A stretch of 30,660 nucleotides of DNA from JAAZMA01 sp036720245 (GCA_036720245.1 DAIMNI010000022.1:1-30660), one strand, 5' to 3'. Positions 16,649 through 25,620 are shown, counted from the stretch's first letter. Made by a program: numbers and translations. The notes: generated from the letters alone by a model not told the origin.

Positions 16649-17611
16649 TTAAAAAATTCTTTCTTCTATATTTTTATATATTTTATTTGAACTAGCTATA
16701 AACTCTTTATGATCTAGATAATCCAGTGGTTTATCTAATTTATTAAAAATTAACTTATAAGCATGAAGCATCTGATTATTTAATCCAAAATTTTCTTTAA
16801 AATATTTATTTACCTCTCTATCGCCATATTTAATATCTCCAATAATTGGATAGCCTATAGAGGCTAAATGAGCCCTAATTTGATGAGTTCTCCCAGTTAT
16901 TAATTGAATTTCCAATAAACTATATTTATCCATATAATCTAGAACTTTCATTTTAGTGATTATTTTTTTGGAATCATCTATTTCTTCTTTTGAAATCCCT
17001 ACCTTATTTAATTCTCTATTCTTTATTAAATACCCTTCTATTATTTTATCTTCTTTTAATATTCCTTTAACTACGGTTTTATAATATCTATTAATTTGAT
17101 TTTCTCTTAAGGCCGAATTTATTATTTTTAAAGCTGGGTAATTTTTTGCTCCTATAATTATACCACTAGTATTTCTATCTAGACGATTACATATGGCTGG
17201 CACAAATGTCTTTTCTAATTTAGGATTGTATTCACCTTTTTCATATAAATAATATATCATACTATCTACAATATTTTCATCTAAATCTTCTGCAGAATGG
17301 GATAATATATCTAAAGGCTTATTTATTAATATTATATTTTCATCTTCATAAATTATATCTGGAGTATATTTAGTTTTAGATATTTTTATATCTTTTCTAA
17401 ATTTCTTTATGGTTTCATCTGCTAAATACAATTGAATAGTATCCCCTTCTATTATAATAGTGTCTCCACTGACCTTTTTCCCATTTAATTTTATATTCTT
17501 CTTTCTAAGCATCTTCTGTATAAAACTATGAGGTGCCTTATCTAGATATTTTTTCAAAAATCTATCTAGTCTTTGCCCCGATTCATTTTTGTCAATAATT
17601 AACTCCTTCAA
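16649..17611 (-). CDS. RluA-family RNA pseudouridine synthase
   Basis: This 320-aa enzyme isomerises uridines in rRNA or tRNA. An N-terminal S4 RNA-binding domain (ESGQRLDRFLKKYL to roughly residue 65) precedes the catalytic domain. The catalytic Asp145 is in NRLDRNTSGIII, and the other conserved strings are ILINKPLDILSHS and LITGRTHQIRAHLASIGYPIIGD. The set matches the RluC/RluD branch; which rRNA sites it modifies cannot be read off. It is the first gene of the long minus-strand operon. The start is TTG with AGGTG eight bases upstream. It diverges from the MltG-like gene across 106 AT-rich bases. Confidence 0.9.
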   Translation of the reverse strand: MKELIIDKNESGQRLDRFLKKYLDKAPHSFIQKMLRKKNIKLNGKKVSGDTIIIEGDTIQLYLADETIKKFRKDIKISKTKYTPDIIYEDENIILINKPLDILSHSAEDLDENIVDSMIYYLYEKGEYNPKLEKTFVPAICNRLDRNTSGIIIGAKNYPALKIINSALRENQINRYYKTVVKGILKEDKIIEGYLIKNRELNKVGISKEEIDDSKKIITKMKVLDYMDKYSLLEIQLITGRTHQIRAHLASIGYPIIGDIKYGDREVNKYFKENFGLNNQMLHAYKLIFNKLDKPLDYLDHKEFIASSNKIYKNIEERIF

Positions 17612-17717
17612 ATTAATATCACCTTTTCTTTAATCTTGTGCTATAATTATATTATACATCAATTTCTTATTAAAATCCTAGTATTTTGGAAAGATATTAC
17701 AAAAGAGGTGGAGCTTT
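17612..17717. promoter_or_regulatory. Divergent promoter region between rluA-like and mltG-like genes
   Basis: This 106-bp AT-rich spacer must drive both directions. It contains TATAAT on the plus strand at 17642-17647 and TATAAT-like strings on the minus strand (within 17645-17660), but no convincing -35 box at 17-bp spacing for either. I mark only the region. Confidence 0.4.
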
Positions 17718-18167
17718 ATGGACAATTTTTGGGAGAAACTAAAGGATATATTATATGATAGCACAGACTACATAATAATGTTAATCACCATTTTAATAGT
17801 TGTGCTAATTATTAATTGGAGAATAGGTGGATTATTTAGTAAAAATAAAATTGAAAATAATGAAAAAGACAATATTGAGACTGCGGGCGATGATAATCAA
17901 TTAGGAGATACTGAAGATAGTGATGAAACTGAAGATGGAGATACTCCTGATGAGATTCCAGATGAATTAATTAAAGTAACTATTCCTAATGGCTTATTAC
18001 CTATTAAGGTTGGCGAAATTTTACAAGAACATGATTTAATAGAAGATAAAAATGAATTTGTACAAAAAACAATTGAAATGGAAAAGGATACTAAATTGAA
18101 ATCTGGAAATTTTGAAATCCCTAAAAATAGTACTTTAGAGGAAATTATTAATATAATTAGTAGATAA
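17718..18167 (+). CDS. MltG/YceG-like membrane protein without catalytic domain
   Basis: This 149-aa protein has a cytoplasmic start, one membrane helix (residues ~18-34), a very acidic linker (~45-85) and a C-terminal domain of ~60 residues. That domain matches the LysM-like part of YceG/MltG endolytic transglycosylases: KVTIPNGLLPIKVGEILQEH, a KSGNFEIP strand, and STLEEIINII at the end. The catalytic YceG domain that follows in true MltG (~200 further residues) is missing. The gene stops cleanly before a strong terminator, with no sign of a frameshift. It may bind septal peptidoglycan or act as a partner of MltG; this is inference. The start is ATG behind GAGGTGG. It is one of only three plus-strand genes in the window. 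Confidence 0.75.
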   Translation: MDNFWEKLKDILYDSTDYIIMLITILIVVLIINWRIGGLFSKNKIENNEKDNIETAGDDNQLGDTEDSDETEDGDTPDEIPDELIKVTIPNGLLPIKVGEILQEHDLIEDKNEFVQKTIEMEKDTKLKSGNFEIPKNSTLEEIINIISR

Positions 18168-18170
18168 AAA

Positions 18171-18207
18171 ACTGGAAGGTATTTATAAATACCTTCCAGT
18201 TTTTTTA
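18171..18207. terminator. Bidirectional intrinsic terminator for convergent genes
   Basis: A perfect 30-bp palindrome (18171-18200, arms ACTGGAAGGTATTTA and its complement) is followed by six Ts on the plus side and preceded by six As. It sits between the MltG-like gene and the symporter, three bases past one stop and four before the other, so it serves both strands. Confidence 0.93.
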
Positions 18208-19452
18208 TTCATTGGCAGTTAAGTTTTTCTTCATCCAATCTTTGCCTTCCATAATTCTAGTAACTATCATAGAAGCTACTGTATCTCCTGTTACATTGAC
18301 CATAGTGGCAGGTGGGTCTACTAAATAACCAATGGTGGCTATTATTGGGAAGGCTTCTGGTGGAAATCCATAGAGATTTACAATTAGCATTTCTCCTATT
18401 AAGCCTCCACCTGGAACTCCTGACATTACTACTCCACTTAATATGGATATAAGAATTGCTGTTAAATAGGTGCCTATACCCTTAAAAGGCATATTAAATA
18501 TGCCAAACATAAAGGAAATTTTTAAAATGGCAGATAAACAAGAACCATCCATATGGGCTGTGGCCCCTATAGGAACTACTATATCCCTTATATCCTTTGG
18601 CACTCCAATTTTCTTTGTAGCAGCTAAAGATACTGGCAATGTAGCTATACTACTTTGAGTAGCTAAAGAAGTAATGGCTACGGGAAGTATATTTTTAAAA
18701 TACACTCTGGTGCCTTCTTTTCCTCCAGCAATATAGGAATAAAAATAAAATGCCACAAAAAAGTAAATTATAGTTACGGGATAATAAATTAACATGGCTC
18801 TAGCATAGGAGCCTAGCAGTTCTGGTCCAAAACTCCCTATTAAGGCTGCGAAATATGCTCCTAATCCAATAGGTGCATAATACATTGTTATGGATACCAT
18901 TTTTAAAAATACTTCAGATAAAATATTTAGTAAATCCGAAAGGGGTTTTCCCTTCTCTCCTATTAGACCTACACATAGTCCGAAAAATATAGAAAATATA
19001 ATTAATGGAAGCATGTTTTTTCTAGAAATTAATTCTGGAAAATCACTTACTGTAAGAGCCTTTACTACCTGATCTCCTGTTTTTAATGTATTTAATTCCT
19101 CAGGCATTTCCATTTCAATATTTACACCTTTAGCAGGTGGAAATATATTTACTACTAATATCATTATTATAGAAGCTATTAGTCCTGTAATTATAAAAAC
19201 CAATAACATGGAACTTAGTATTTTTCCTAATCGTCTCATATCTGCCATATTGGCCACTGAAGAAGCAATAGTTACAAATACCAGTGGTACTACTATAGTA
19301 AACATAATATTTAAAAATATATCCCCTAGAGGTTGAAGTACAACTGCCCTTTCTCCAAATACTAATCCAATTATACTTCCAATTATTATAGATGATAGTA
19401 AGATTATGGGAAATTTATAGTATTCCCATATATTTTGCTTTGGCTTATTCAA
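18205..19452 (-). CDS. Dicarboxylate/amino acid:cation symporter (SDF family)
   Basis: This 415-aa sodium- or proton-coupled symporter belongs to the glutamate transporter superfamily (DAACS/SDF). Membrane helices fill the length. The re-entrant hairpin strings are ATQSSIATLPVS and SGVVMSGVPGGGLIGEML, with AHMDGSC in helix 7 and VDPPATMVNVTGD in helix 8. Aligned by eye with GltPh, Asp379 matches Asp394 (amino-group contact), Asn386 matches Asn401 and Asp390 matches Asp405. The arginine that binds the acidic side chain (GltPh Arg397) is Ala382 here, so glutamate/aspartate is unlikely and a neutral or other substrate is more plausible. The start is TTG after GGAGG. It lies 18 bp downstream of dapF and is probably co-transcribed. 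Confidence 0.88.
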   Translation of the reverse strand: MNKPKQNIWEYYKFPIILLSSIIIGSIIGLVFGERAVVLQPLGDIFLNIMFTIVVPLVFVTIASSVANMADMRRLGKILSSMLLVFIITGLIASIIMILVVNIFPPAKGVNIEMEMPEELNTLKTGDQVVKALTVSDFPELISRKNMLPLIIFSIFFGLCVGLIGEKGKPLSDLLNILSEVFLKMVSITMYYAPIGLGAYFAALIGSFGPELLGSYARAMLIYYPVTIIYFFVAFYFYSYIAGGKEGTRVYFKNILPVAITSLATQSSIATLPVSLAATKKIGVPKDIRDIVVPIGATAHMDGSCLSAILKISFMFGIFNMPFKGIGTYLTAILISILSGVVMSGVPGGGLIGEMLIVNLYGFPPEAFPIIATIGYLVDPPATMVNVTGDTVASMIVTRIMEGKDWMKKNLTANE

Positions 19453-19470
19453 ATAAATCCCTCCAACACT

Positions 19471-20307
19471 TTATTTCAAAAATAAACTACCTTTACAAAT
19501 AGTATTAGCCCCTCCCTTCATAAAAATATCTTTGTTTTTCTTAATTTCAATTTCCATTTTTCCACCCTCTGCTATGACTTCTACTTTATTATCAAGTTTG
19601 CCTAGTGTGTTTCCTATAAATACAGAAGCAGAGGCACCAGTGCCACAGCCTAGGGTTCGACCTGCCCCCCTTTCCCAAGTATATATGTTAATTTTATTTC
19701 TTTCAAGAATTTTAATAAAGTTTACATTGGCCTTTCTTGGAAATATACTATGATTTTCAATTTTTTCACCTAGAGAATTTATATCTATATCTCCTATATC
19801 TTCTACAAATATCACCACATGGGGTACCCCTACTAATACTGCCGAAAAAGTTATTTCCTCCCCATCTATATTTAAGATTTCCTCTAAAACTTTTCCCTTA
19901 TTTAAATTTACTGGAATAGCTGAGGTATCTAAATTGGCTTTCCCCATATTTACCTCTATGGTTTCCACCTTATTATTTTCATCCAATTCTAAATTTATGG
20001 TTTTAATTCCAGCTAAAGTTTCTACTGTAAATACTGTTTTATTTACCAAATTATTTTCAAATACATATTTAGAAAAGCAGCGAATCCCATTACCACACAT
20101 TTCCCCTTCTGTGCCATCAGAATTATAATATATCATTTTTATATCACAAATGTCGGATTTTTCACATATCATAATCCCATCTCCACCTACACTAAAATGC
20201 CTATGACAGGCTTTTTTAGCTAATTCACTTATGTTTTGAATATTATATTTAAAACCATCAAATATTACAAAATCATTTCCTGCCGCTTCCATCTTGGTAA
20301 ATTCCAT
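19471..20307 (-). CDS. dapF: Diaminopimelate epimerase
   Basis: This 278-aa cytoplasmic enzyme converts LL- to meso-diaminopimelate, the direct precursor of lysine and of the peptidoglycan cross-link residue. Both catalytic cysteines are present: Cys71 in EMCGNGIRCF and Cys221 in TLGCGTGASA. AAGNDFVIFDG at the N-terminus and WERGAGRTLGCG complete the family signature, and length is standard. The start is ATG with GGGAGG seven bases upstream. It is followed by the SDF symporter, and no other lysine-pathway gene is in the window. I see no lysine riboswitch in the ~90 bp upstream. Confidence 0.96.
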   Translation of the reverse strand: MEFTKMEAAGNDFVIFDGFKYNIQNISELAKKACHRHFSVGGDGIMICEKSDICDIKMIYYNSDGTEGEMCGNGIRCFSKYVFENNLVNKTVFTVETLAGIKTINLELDENNKVETIEVNMGKANLDTSAIPVNLNKGKVLEEILNIDGEEITFSAVLVGVPHVVIFVEDIGDIDINSLGEKIENHSIFPRKANVNFIKILERNKINIYTWERGAGRTLGCGTGASASVFIGNTLGKLDNKVEVIAEGGKMEIEIKKNKDIFMKGGANTICKGSLFLK

Positions 20308-20357
20308 TTCATAACCTCCCTTTAATTATATATTCTTTAAATTTAATTTTATGTATT

Positions 20358-20384
20358 TAAAAAAGGCTACTTATTATGTAGCCT
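20358..20384 (-). terminator. Intrinsic terminator after the 183-aa gene
   Basis: On the minus strand, AGGCTAC and GTAGCCT form a 7-bp stem around a 7-nt loop, followed by TTTTTT. It ends the transcript of the gene ending at 20400 and separates it from dapF. Confidence 0.85.
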
Positions 20385-20399
20385 CCAATAAGACTTTGT

Positions 20400-20951
20400 T
20401 TAATATCTTTCGTTAATATAATCATCAATTAAAGATTTTTTCTTTTCCTCTAAAAATACTCCCTGACTTTTTAAAATTCTAAGCATCCATTCGGATTTAG
20501 AATGAAATATGGCCTCATTATAATTTAGTAAAACTATTTCGTATAATTTATCCTCTAAAAATTTAGATTCCATTTTAATAAAATAGGCTTCCACATTTTC
20601 AAATTCTAAATATCTTAATAATTGTAAAGTAGCTTTATCTTTTTCATGATAATATTTATTGCCTATATTTCTATAATATTTAGAGTATTTATCATGTTTA
20701 CCAGACTTTCTAATATCCTTAGCCAGCATTGTATAGTATTTAGCCAATACATTGTAGTATTGATAATTATACATTCCCTTTTCGTAACTATCAATTTTTG
20801 TAAAAGGTTTAATATTCATTTCCTGCACAAAGTCAAAATTAGATTCTAAAAACTCTTTCTTTGAAATATCCCCATTATCATATTGAATAATAAGAGATGT
20901 CCTATTGTCGAAAAAAGTATCAAAAATACCTTCAGATTTATGACCTACCAA
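20400..20951 (-). CDS. Unknown helical 183-aa protein (possibly DUF6648)
   Basis: I do not recognise a function. The protein is cytoplasmic, rich in Tyr, Lys and Glu, and looks almost entirely helical, with repeated short helices around YQYYNVLAKYYTMLAKDI and YYRNIGNKYYHEKDKATL, somewhat TPR-like in feel. It resembles conserved hypothetical proteins of Clostridia that I believe are filed as DUF6648, but that match is from memory. The start is TTG with AAAGGTG six bases upstream. It lies 49 bp after the RsuA-type gene and ends at a clear terminator, so the two likely form a small operon. Confidence 0.75.
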   Translation of the reverse strand: MVGHKSEGIFDTFFDNRTSLIIQYDNGDISKKEFLESNFDFVQEMNIKPFTKIDSYEKGMYNYQYYNVLAKYYTMLAKDIRKSGKHDKYSKYYRNIGNKYYHEKDKATLQLLRYLEFENVEAYFIKMESKFLEDKLYEIVLLNYNEAIFHSKSEWMLRILKSQGVFLEEKKKSLIDDYINERY

Positions 20952-21000
20952 TTATAACACCTTTCTATTTAATGAACTTTAATTTATTATATCACAAAAA

Positions 21001-21726
21001 TTAAAATTTTGCCTTTAAATTTGAAACTTCCTCCTCTGTTAATTCTCTATATTCCCCTGCTTCTAAGTTTTCATCTAAAATTAAATCTCCTATGGACAAT
21101 CTTTTAAGATATATTACCTCCATATTTAAGGCTTTAAACATTCTTTTTACCTGATGAAATTTTCCTTCAGTAATAGTAAGTTTTGCCTTTGAATAAAAGT
21201 CTCCTTCAATTATTTCTAATTTAGCAGGAAGGGTAATATACCCATCATCTAATGCTATGCCTTTCTTAAACTTTTCAATATAATTTTCCCCTAAAAAGCC
21301 TTCTACCTCTACATAATAAGTTTTACCTATTTTGTTTTTAGGTGATAGAATTTTATGGGATAGCTGTCCATCATTGGTCAATAGTATTAATCCTTCGGTA
21401 TCCTTATCTAATCTACCTGCTGGATGAGGATTAAAAATTAAATATTCTTCATCTATTAAATCCAATACAGTTTTATTTAAAGGATCGTCTGTAGAGGAGA
21501 CTACATCTTTAGGTTTATTTAACATTAAATAAATATATTCCCTGTATTCTAAATTTATCCCATCTATGGTTATTAGATTTTCATAGGGGTTAATTTTTAG
21601 ATCATTTTCTTTTGTGATTTTATTGTTTACGCTTACTCTGCCTTCTTTAATAATACTTTTTACATCTTTTCTACTGCCATAACCCATATTTGATAGTATT
21701 TTATCTAATCTTTCTTTTTTAATCAT
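21001..21726 (-). CDS. RsuA/RluB-family rRNA pseudouridine synthase
   Basis: This 241-aa pseudouridine synthase has an N-terminal S4 domain (KERLDKILSNMGYGSRKDV to about residue 55) and a catalytic domain with Asp107 in AGRLDKDTEGLILLTNDG. The family marker ITEGKFHQVKRMF near the C-terminus separates it from the RluA type at 16649. The length and the DDPLNKTVLDLI segment fit RsuA (16S position 516 in E. coli), but RluB/RluF-like specificity cannot be excluded. The start is ATG behind AAAGGAG. It diverges from the DUF1540 gene. Confidence 0.9.
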   Translation of the reverse strand: MIKKERLDKILSNMGYGSRKDVKSIIKEGRVSVNNKITKENDLKINPYENLITIDGINLEYREYIYLMLNKPKDVVSSTDDPLNKTVLDLIDEEYLIFNPHPAGRLDKDTEGLILLTNDGQLSHKILSPKNKIGKTYYVEVEGFLGENYIEKFKKGIALDDGYITLPAKLEIIEGDFYSKAKLTITEGKFHQVKRMFKALNMEVIYLKRLSIGDLILDENLEAGEYRELTEEEVSNLKAKF

Positions 21727-21843
21727 ATTATTCTCCTTTATTTTATTTATATTATTGCCTTTTTAATTAAAAATTTCATCGTATAAATTTTACAAAAAAA
21801 GATAAAATAATTAAGAAAATAAAAATCTGAAAGGAGATTTTCT

Positions 21844-22023
21844 ATGACTGATAAAAATCCCCAACCTTTAGATGGAGTTAAATGTATTGTAAATACTTGC
21901 CATTATCATGTGATGGGAGATTCATGTAGTGCAAGCCAAATTGAAATTAAACCTAGAAATGCAAATACCTCTGAAGAAACTGATTGTACTACTTTCAAAC
22001 CAAGTGATAATTGCAGTACCTGA
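21844..22023 (+). CDS. Small DUF1540 cysteine-rich protein
   Basis: This 59-aa protein has ATG at 21844 and TGA at 22021-22023, with a perfect AAGGAG (21831-21836) seven bases upstream. It has the DUF1540 pattern: KCIVNTCHYH, then CSASQIEI, then DCTTFKP, plus an extra Cys near the end. The spaced cysteines suggest a small metal-binding fold, probably zinc. Function is unknown in the family as I know it; these proteins are common in Clostridia. It stands alone on the plus strand between divergent rsuA-like and convergent ATPase genes, with a terminator shared with the latter. Confidence 0.88.
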   Translation: MTDKNPQPLDGVKCIVNTCHYHVMGDSCSASQIEIKPRNANTSEETDCTTFKPSDNCST

Positions 22024-22027
22024 GGAT

Positions 22028-22051
22028 AAAAAAAGGCAGGATTTTCCTGCC
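22028..22051. terminator. Shared terminator of DUF1540 gene and P-loop gene
   Basis: GGCAGG (22035-22040) and CCTGCC (22046-22051) form a 6-bp GC-rich stem with a 5-nt loop. Seven Ts follow it on the minus strand, and TAATTTT follows on the plus strand. The stem overlaps the stop codon of the minus-strand gene. Confidence 0.85.
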
Positions 22052-22461
22052 TAATTTTCATCTAATTCTATACAATCAGCTTTTAAATCTTCAGGCATAT
22101 CTTCTAAGGAATGTTCTACATTGATATAGAAATCAGTGCCAAATTCTTTAGATATTAAATCTAAATCCCCTTTCAATTTTTGCAAATCTGAAGTTTCTAA
22201 AGGAATAGCCTTATATATACTGTCTACATAATAATCCCTTCCTATAATTCCACATAAAAAGCCATAGAAAGATTCAACTGTTTTTATATTGAATTCCATG
22301 GCATTTATAAGCCTTATATTATAATTAAGGCTAAATATATGATTATCATCTACATCTACAAAAATCACATTTCCATTTCCATCCTGCATATCTTCATTGG
22401 CCCTATCTATTAGCCACTTAGTTTTGCCACTGCCTTTAGGGCCTAATATGAATTTAACCAT
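22051..22461 (-). CDS. Small P-loop ATPase-like protein, function unknown
   Basis: This is a 136-aa protein with a Walker A motif in the first residues (FILGPKGSGKTKWLIDRAN), then VIFVDVDDNHIF, which could be a Walker B strand. Similar short P-loop proteins occur in Clostridia without a known role. They lack the recognition motifs of shikimate, adenylate or thymidine kinases. The start at 22461 is chosen because AGGAGG lies 8 nt upstream; a longer frame with GTG at 22470 would contain that ribosome site. It lies downstream of the radical SAM gene with a ~50-bp gap and is probably the last gene of that operon. Confidence 0.8.
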   Translation of the reverse strand: MVKFILGPKGSGKTKWLIDRANEDMQDGNGNVIFVDVDDNHIFSLNYNIRLINAMEFNIKTVESFYGFLCGIIGRDYYVDSIYKAIPLETSDLQKLKGDLDLISKEFGTDFYINVEHSLEDMPEDLKADCIELDEN

Positions 22462-22513
22462 AATGACCACCTCCTGATCTTTATATTAATGATACATTAT
22501 TCTACATATTTTT

Positions 22514-23437
22514 TCAATTGTTTTTTAATTTAATTCCTTGCCTAATATTTCTTTTTTTCATTTCATAGACTATTTCATCTCTTATTTTCCACCAAGATTC
22601 ATTCCAGTTTACAAATAGAGAATTTTCCTCTGGGGCACGGCCTATTATCCTTTGAACTACTATATTTTCATCTAGATATTCTAAAAATCTAATTACCCTT
22701 TCTTGATATTCCTCTTTAGATATTAATTCTATATCCCCCCTTTTATACATTTCTCCTAAGACTGTTCCATCTACAATATATAATGCGTGTAATTTTACCT
22801 CATCTATCTTAAGTACATTTAAAATTTTTGCATTTTCTACTACATCATCCATATCGTCCCAAGGTAAATTTAAAATTAAATGGGCACAAGTCCTAATATT
22901 ATGTTTTTGACATCTTAAAACCGCATCTATAAATTCAGCCAAAGTATGCCCTCTATTAATTTTCTTTAAAGTATGATAATTTACTGTTTGTAGGCCTAGC
23001 TCTACTATAATGTCTAAATTATATTTATTCTGAACAGAGGAAAGATATTCTAAATATTCATCCCCTACACAATCTGGCCTAGTGGATATGGATATACCCA
23101 CTACATCCTCTACTATGGATGCTTCAATATTTTCTTTAAAATCCTCCAGTGGCAAATAAGTATTAGTGAAGGATTGAAAATAAGAGATAAATTTTTTAGC
23201 ATTATATCTTTTACTTATATAGGCTTTATTTTTCCCAATCTGTTCTTTTACAGAAAGCGTATTCGGAAGGTTTTCAAAAGAACCTCCCTCTTCCCCACAA
23301 AATATGCAGCCTCCAGTACCTACAGACCCATCCCGATTGGGACAGGTCAAAGGTAGACTTATAGGTAATTTATATACTTTTTCACCATATTTTTCTTTTA
23401 AATATTTTGAATAAACATTATATACTTCTATATCCAT
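22514..23437 (-). CDS. YtqA/YhcC-type radical SAM protein (TIGR01212 family)
   Basis: This 307-aa protein has the family's unusual cluster spacing TCPNRDGSVGTGGCIFCGEE, giving Cys32, Cys44 and Cys47 (C-x11-C-x2-C) for the 4Fe-4S cluster that cleaves S-adenosylmethionine. GISISTRPDCVGDEYL, ELGLQTVNYHTLKKINRGH and AHLILNLPWDD are further strings typical of the Elp3-like radical SAM group. The biochemical reaction is not clear to me; a role in RNA modification has been suggested for relatives. The start is ATG with AAAGGTG upstream, 12 bp after the M1 peptidase stop. It is part of the HAD / M1 / radical SAM / P-loop operon. Confidence 0.88.
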   Translation of the reverse strand: MDIEVYNVYSKYLKEKYGEKVYKLPISLPLTCPNRDGSVGTGGCIFCGEEGGSFENLPNTLSVKEQIGKNKAYISKRYNAKKFISYFQSFTNTYLPLEDFKENIEASIVEDVVGISISTRPDCVGDEYLEYLSSVQNKYNLDIIVELGLQTVNYHTLKKINRGHTLAEFIDAVLRCQKHNIRTCAHLILNLPWDDMDDVVENAKILNVLKIDEVKLHALYIVDGTVLGEMYKRGDIELISKEEYQERVIRFLEYLDENIVVQRIIGRAPEENSLFVNWNESWWKIRDEIVYEMKKRNIRQGIKLKNN

Positions 23438-23449
23438 TTTTTCACCTTT

Positions 23450-25609
23450 CTAATATAAGCCTTTAATCTCTATACCATCTACATCTATTCTAAATTGTAT
23501 AGGTTCTTGCCAGGTATGATCCATAGGATTATATTTTTCTAATATTGGACTGTATTCAATAAATTCTGTAATTGGTGATTTCCTGACTTGCATTGTCTTA
23601 TCACCATGTTCTTTATTTTCGTCTACTTTTCCCTCATCTAAAAATACTATATAAACTAATTTTTTCTTATTATTAGGATTTTCTGCTATAAAAGCACCTG
23701 TAGTCCCTCTATTATCTATAGAAACTCCGTTAATATTAATTTCCTTATCATAAAGATTTATAGGTAAGTTTTCAGCCATTCCTTTTATTATACTATGTTT
23801 TTCTGGATAGCCTATTAAGACCAAATTTTCTTTTTTATCTTTTTCTGTCAATTTATTTTCTTCTATTAACTTTATATCTATATTATAATTAAATTTAAAA
23901 TTATTTACTATACTTTGAATAAAGGATTCTATACCTTGATTTTCCTTTGCATAATCTGGTTTTACTATTATTAATTCTTCACCTTCTAGGGCTCTTAGAA
24001 TTATACTTCCAGTTATTATACCCTTATTGGCTTCTTGATTCCTTAAATTTAGCATCTCGTCTCTTTTATAAACTTCTGATCTTTCTTCTTCATTTAAGCG
24101 GATATTTTTGGGGAAATAATTTGGATCTTCTGTGGCCTTTTTCATTGTATTTTTAATTTCTTTTCCTGCCACTTCCTCTATGGTTTCTATTAATCCATCT
24201 ATTGTAGCATTTTTAAATAAGTATTTTTCATAGTATTTTTGTAAAAACTCTAGGAATTTTTCTTCTCCAATTCTCTGCCTTAAATCTTCAAAAAATCCTG
24301 GCCCTTTGCCATCGTAAATTAATCTTCCATATTCACTCCAATCGCCAAAATCCTTAACAGCAGTATTTAAGGCTTTACCAGAACTAGGACTAAAATAGTT
24401 TCTAATTTGATAATTTACACCATTTTTATGGTATTTATCATATTCTTTTTCGAAATAATAAGCTGTCATATATACAGTTAAAGATTCATCTAGGAAGGGC
24501 TCTTCAAATTCGTTGTTCCCAACTCCTACATACCACCATTGATGCATAGTTTCATGAATTGCTGCCTCTATGATAAAGGAGGCAGATTCGTCTATCTTTT
24601 CTTCCCCCAAATCGTAATATCCTCCCATTTGAATTACTTGGGGATATTCCATAGCTCCTCCATTTAAATAAGTTTCTGCAATTCTAAGTTCACTATAGGG
24701 ATATTTTCCTACGGTTTCATTCATAAGTTTAACTGTTTTAACTACTTCATCTAAAATTATATCTGCCGTTTTTTCAATATTTTTTGCATTTAAATATTCC
24801 TTATTAGTTATATAATAATGGCTAATTTTTATACCATCTACTTCTTTAGTTTTTACTTTATAATGGGGGCTCATGATAATTACAAAATCTCTAACCTTTT
24901 CTGCTTTAATATCTATTGCTTTATTTTCCCCTTGAATCTTTTCATCTATTATACTTCCTGTAGGAGCTACTATCATATTTTTAGGAACTGTCAATTTTAC
25001 ATTATAATTGGATACATCACTATAATTAGATTCTCCTATGGTATGATAGGGATTTTCGTCCCATTTTTTAGTCTTCTCATTATAAATAGATAATATGGGA
25101 TACCAATTAGTTAAAGAATACTCTTCATTAACATAATGTAGTCTATCTGATCCCTTTGGAATTTTTAATTTAAATTTTATTTTTACTTTTACTTTTTCTC
25201 CATTTTTTAAAGGTTTTTCTAGAGGTATTTTAAGTATTTGATTTTCTTTGGTATATTTGCTTTCACTATTATTTATGTGTACTGTTTCTATTTCTATATA
25301 ACCTTTTTGTTCTTCTTCTAATTTAGGCTCTTCTCCATCTATAAAATAATATCCACCAATAGATGGTTTAGTTTCATAAGACAAATAAGAATCTGGGTAT
25401 AAATGAAATACTAATTCTTTTAAATCAGAATTATAGGAATTGGTTATCTCTATTATTTGTTCTCCATATAGTATATGATTTTCTGTATCTAATCTAAGAT
25501 TCATATTATACTCTGTTAAATTATCTAAATCTACTGCAAAACCTAATTGAAAACTACCTAGTACTATAATTAATACTAAAATATAAGATAATCTTCTTTT
25601 TTTGTTCAT
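23450..25609 (-). CDS. Exported M1-family zinc metallopeptidase
   Basis: This 719-aa gluzincin aminopeptidase has an N-terminal signal sequence (residues ~7-25, then GFAVD) and is therefore probably secreted or anchored. The beta-sandwich domain runs to about residue 250. The exopeptidase loop is GAMEY (318-322). Zinc ligands fit the M1 rule exactly: His352-Glu-Thr-Met-His356, then Glu375 after 18 residues (FLDESLTVY). A tyrosine in YDGKGPGFF likely stabilises the transition state. After the catalytic domain there is a C-terminal extension of about 200 residues that I cannot assign. The start is ATG behind GGGGGA, 11 bp after the HAD gene. Confidence 0.92.
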   Translation of the reverse strand: MNKKRRLSYILVLIIVLGSFQLGFAVDLDNLTEYNMNLRLDTENHILYGEQIIEITNSYNSDLKELVFHLYPDSYLSYETKPSIGGYYFIDGEEPKLEEEQKGYIEIETVHINNSESKYTKENQILKIPLEKPLKNGEKVKVKIKFKLKIPKGSDRLHYVNEEYSLTNWYPILSIYNEKTKKWDENPYHTIGESNYSDVSNYNVKLTVPKNMIVAPTGSIIDEKIQGENKAIDIKAEKVRDFVIIMSPHYKVKTKEVDGIKISHYYITNKEYLNAKNIEKTADIILDEVVKTVKLMNETVGKYPYSELRIAETYLNGGAMEYPQVIQMGGYYDLGEEKIDESASFIIEAAIHETMHQWWYVGVGNNEFEEPFLDESLTVYMTAYYFEKEYDKYHKNGVNYQIRNYFSPSSGKALNTAVKDFGDWSEYGRLIYDGKGPGFFEDLRQRIGEEKFLEFLQKYYEKYLFKNATIDGLIETIEEVAGKEIKNTMKKATEDPNYFPKNIRLNEEERSEVYKRDEMLNLRNQEANKGIITGSIILRALEGEELIIVKPDYAKENQGIESFIQSIVNNFKFNYNIDIKLIEENKLTEKDKKENLVLIGYPEKHSIIKGMAENLPINLYDKEININGVSIDNRGTTGAFIAENPNNKKKLVYIVFLDEGKVDENKEHGDKTMQVRKSPITEFIEYSPILEKYNPMDHTWQEPIQFRIDVDGIEIKGLY

Positions 25610-25620
25610 ATTTTCCCCCT

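Noticed and set aside
20308..20357. Lysine riboswitch upstream of dapF
   Set aside because: Only about 50 AT-rich bases lie between the upstream terminator and the dapF ribosome site, too short for that element.
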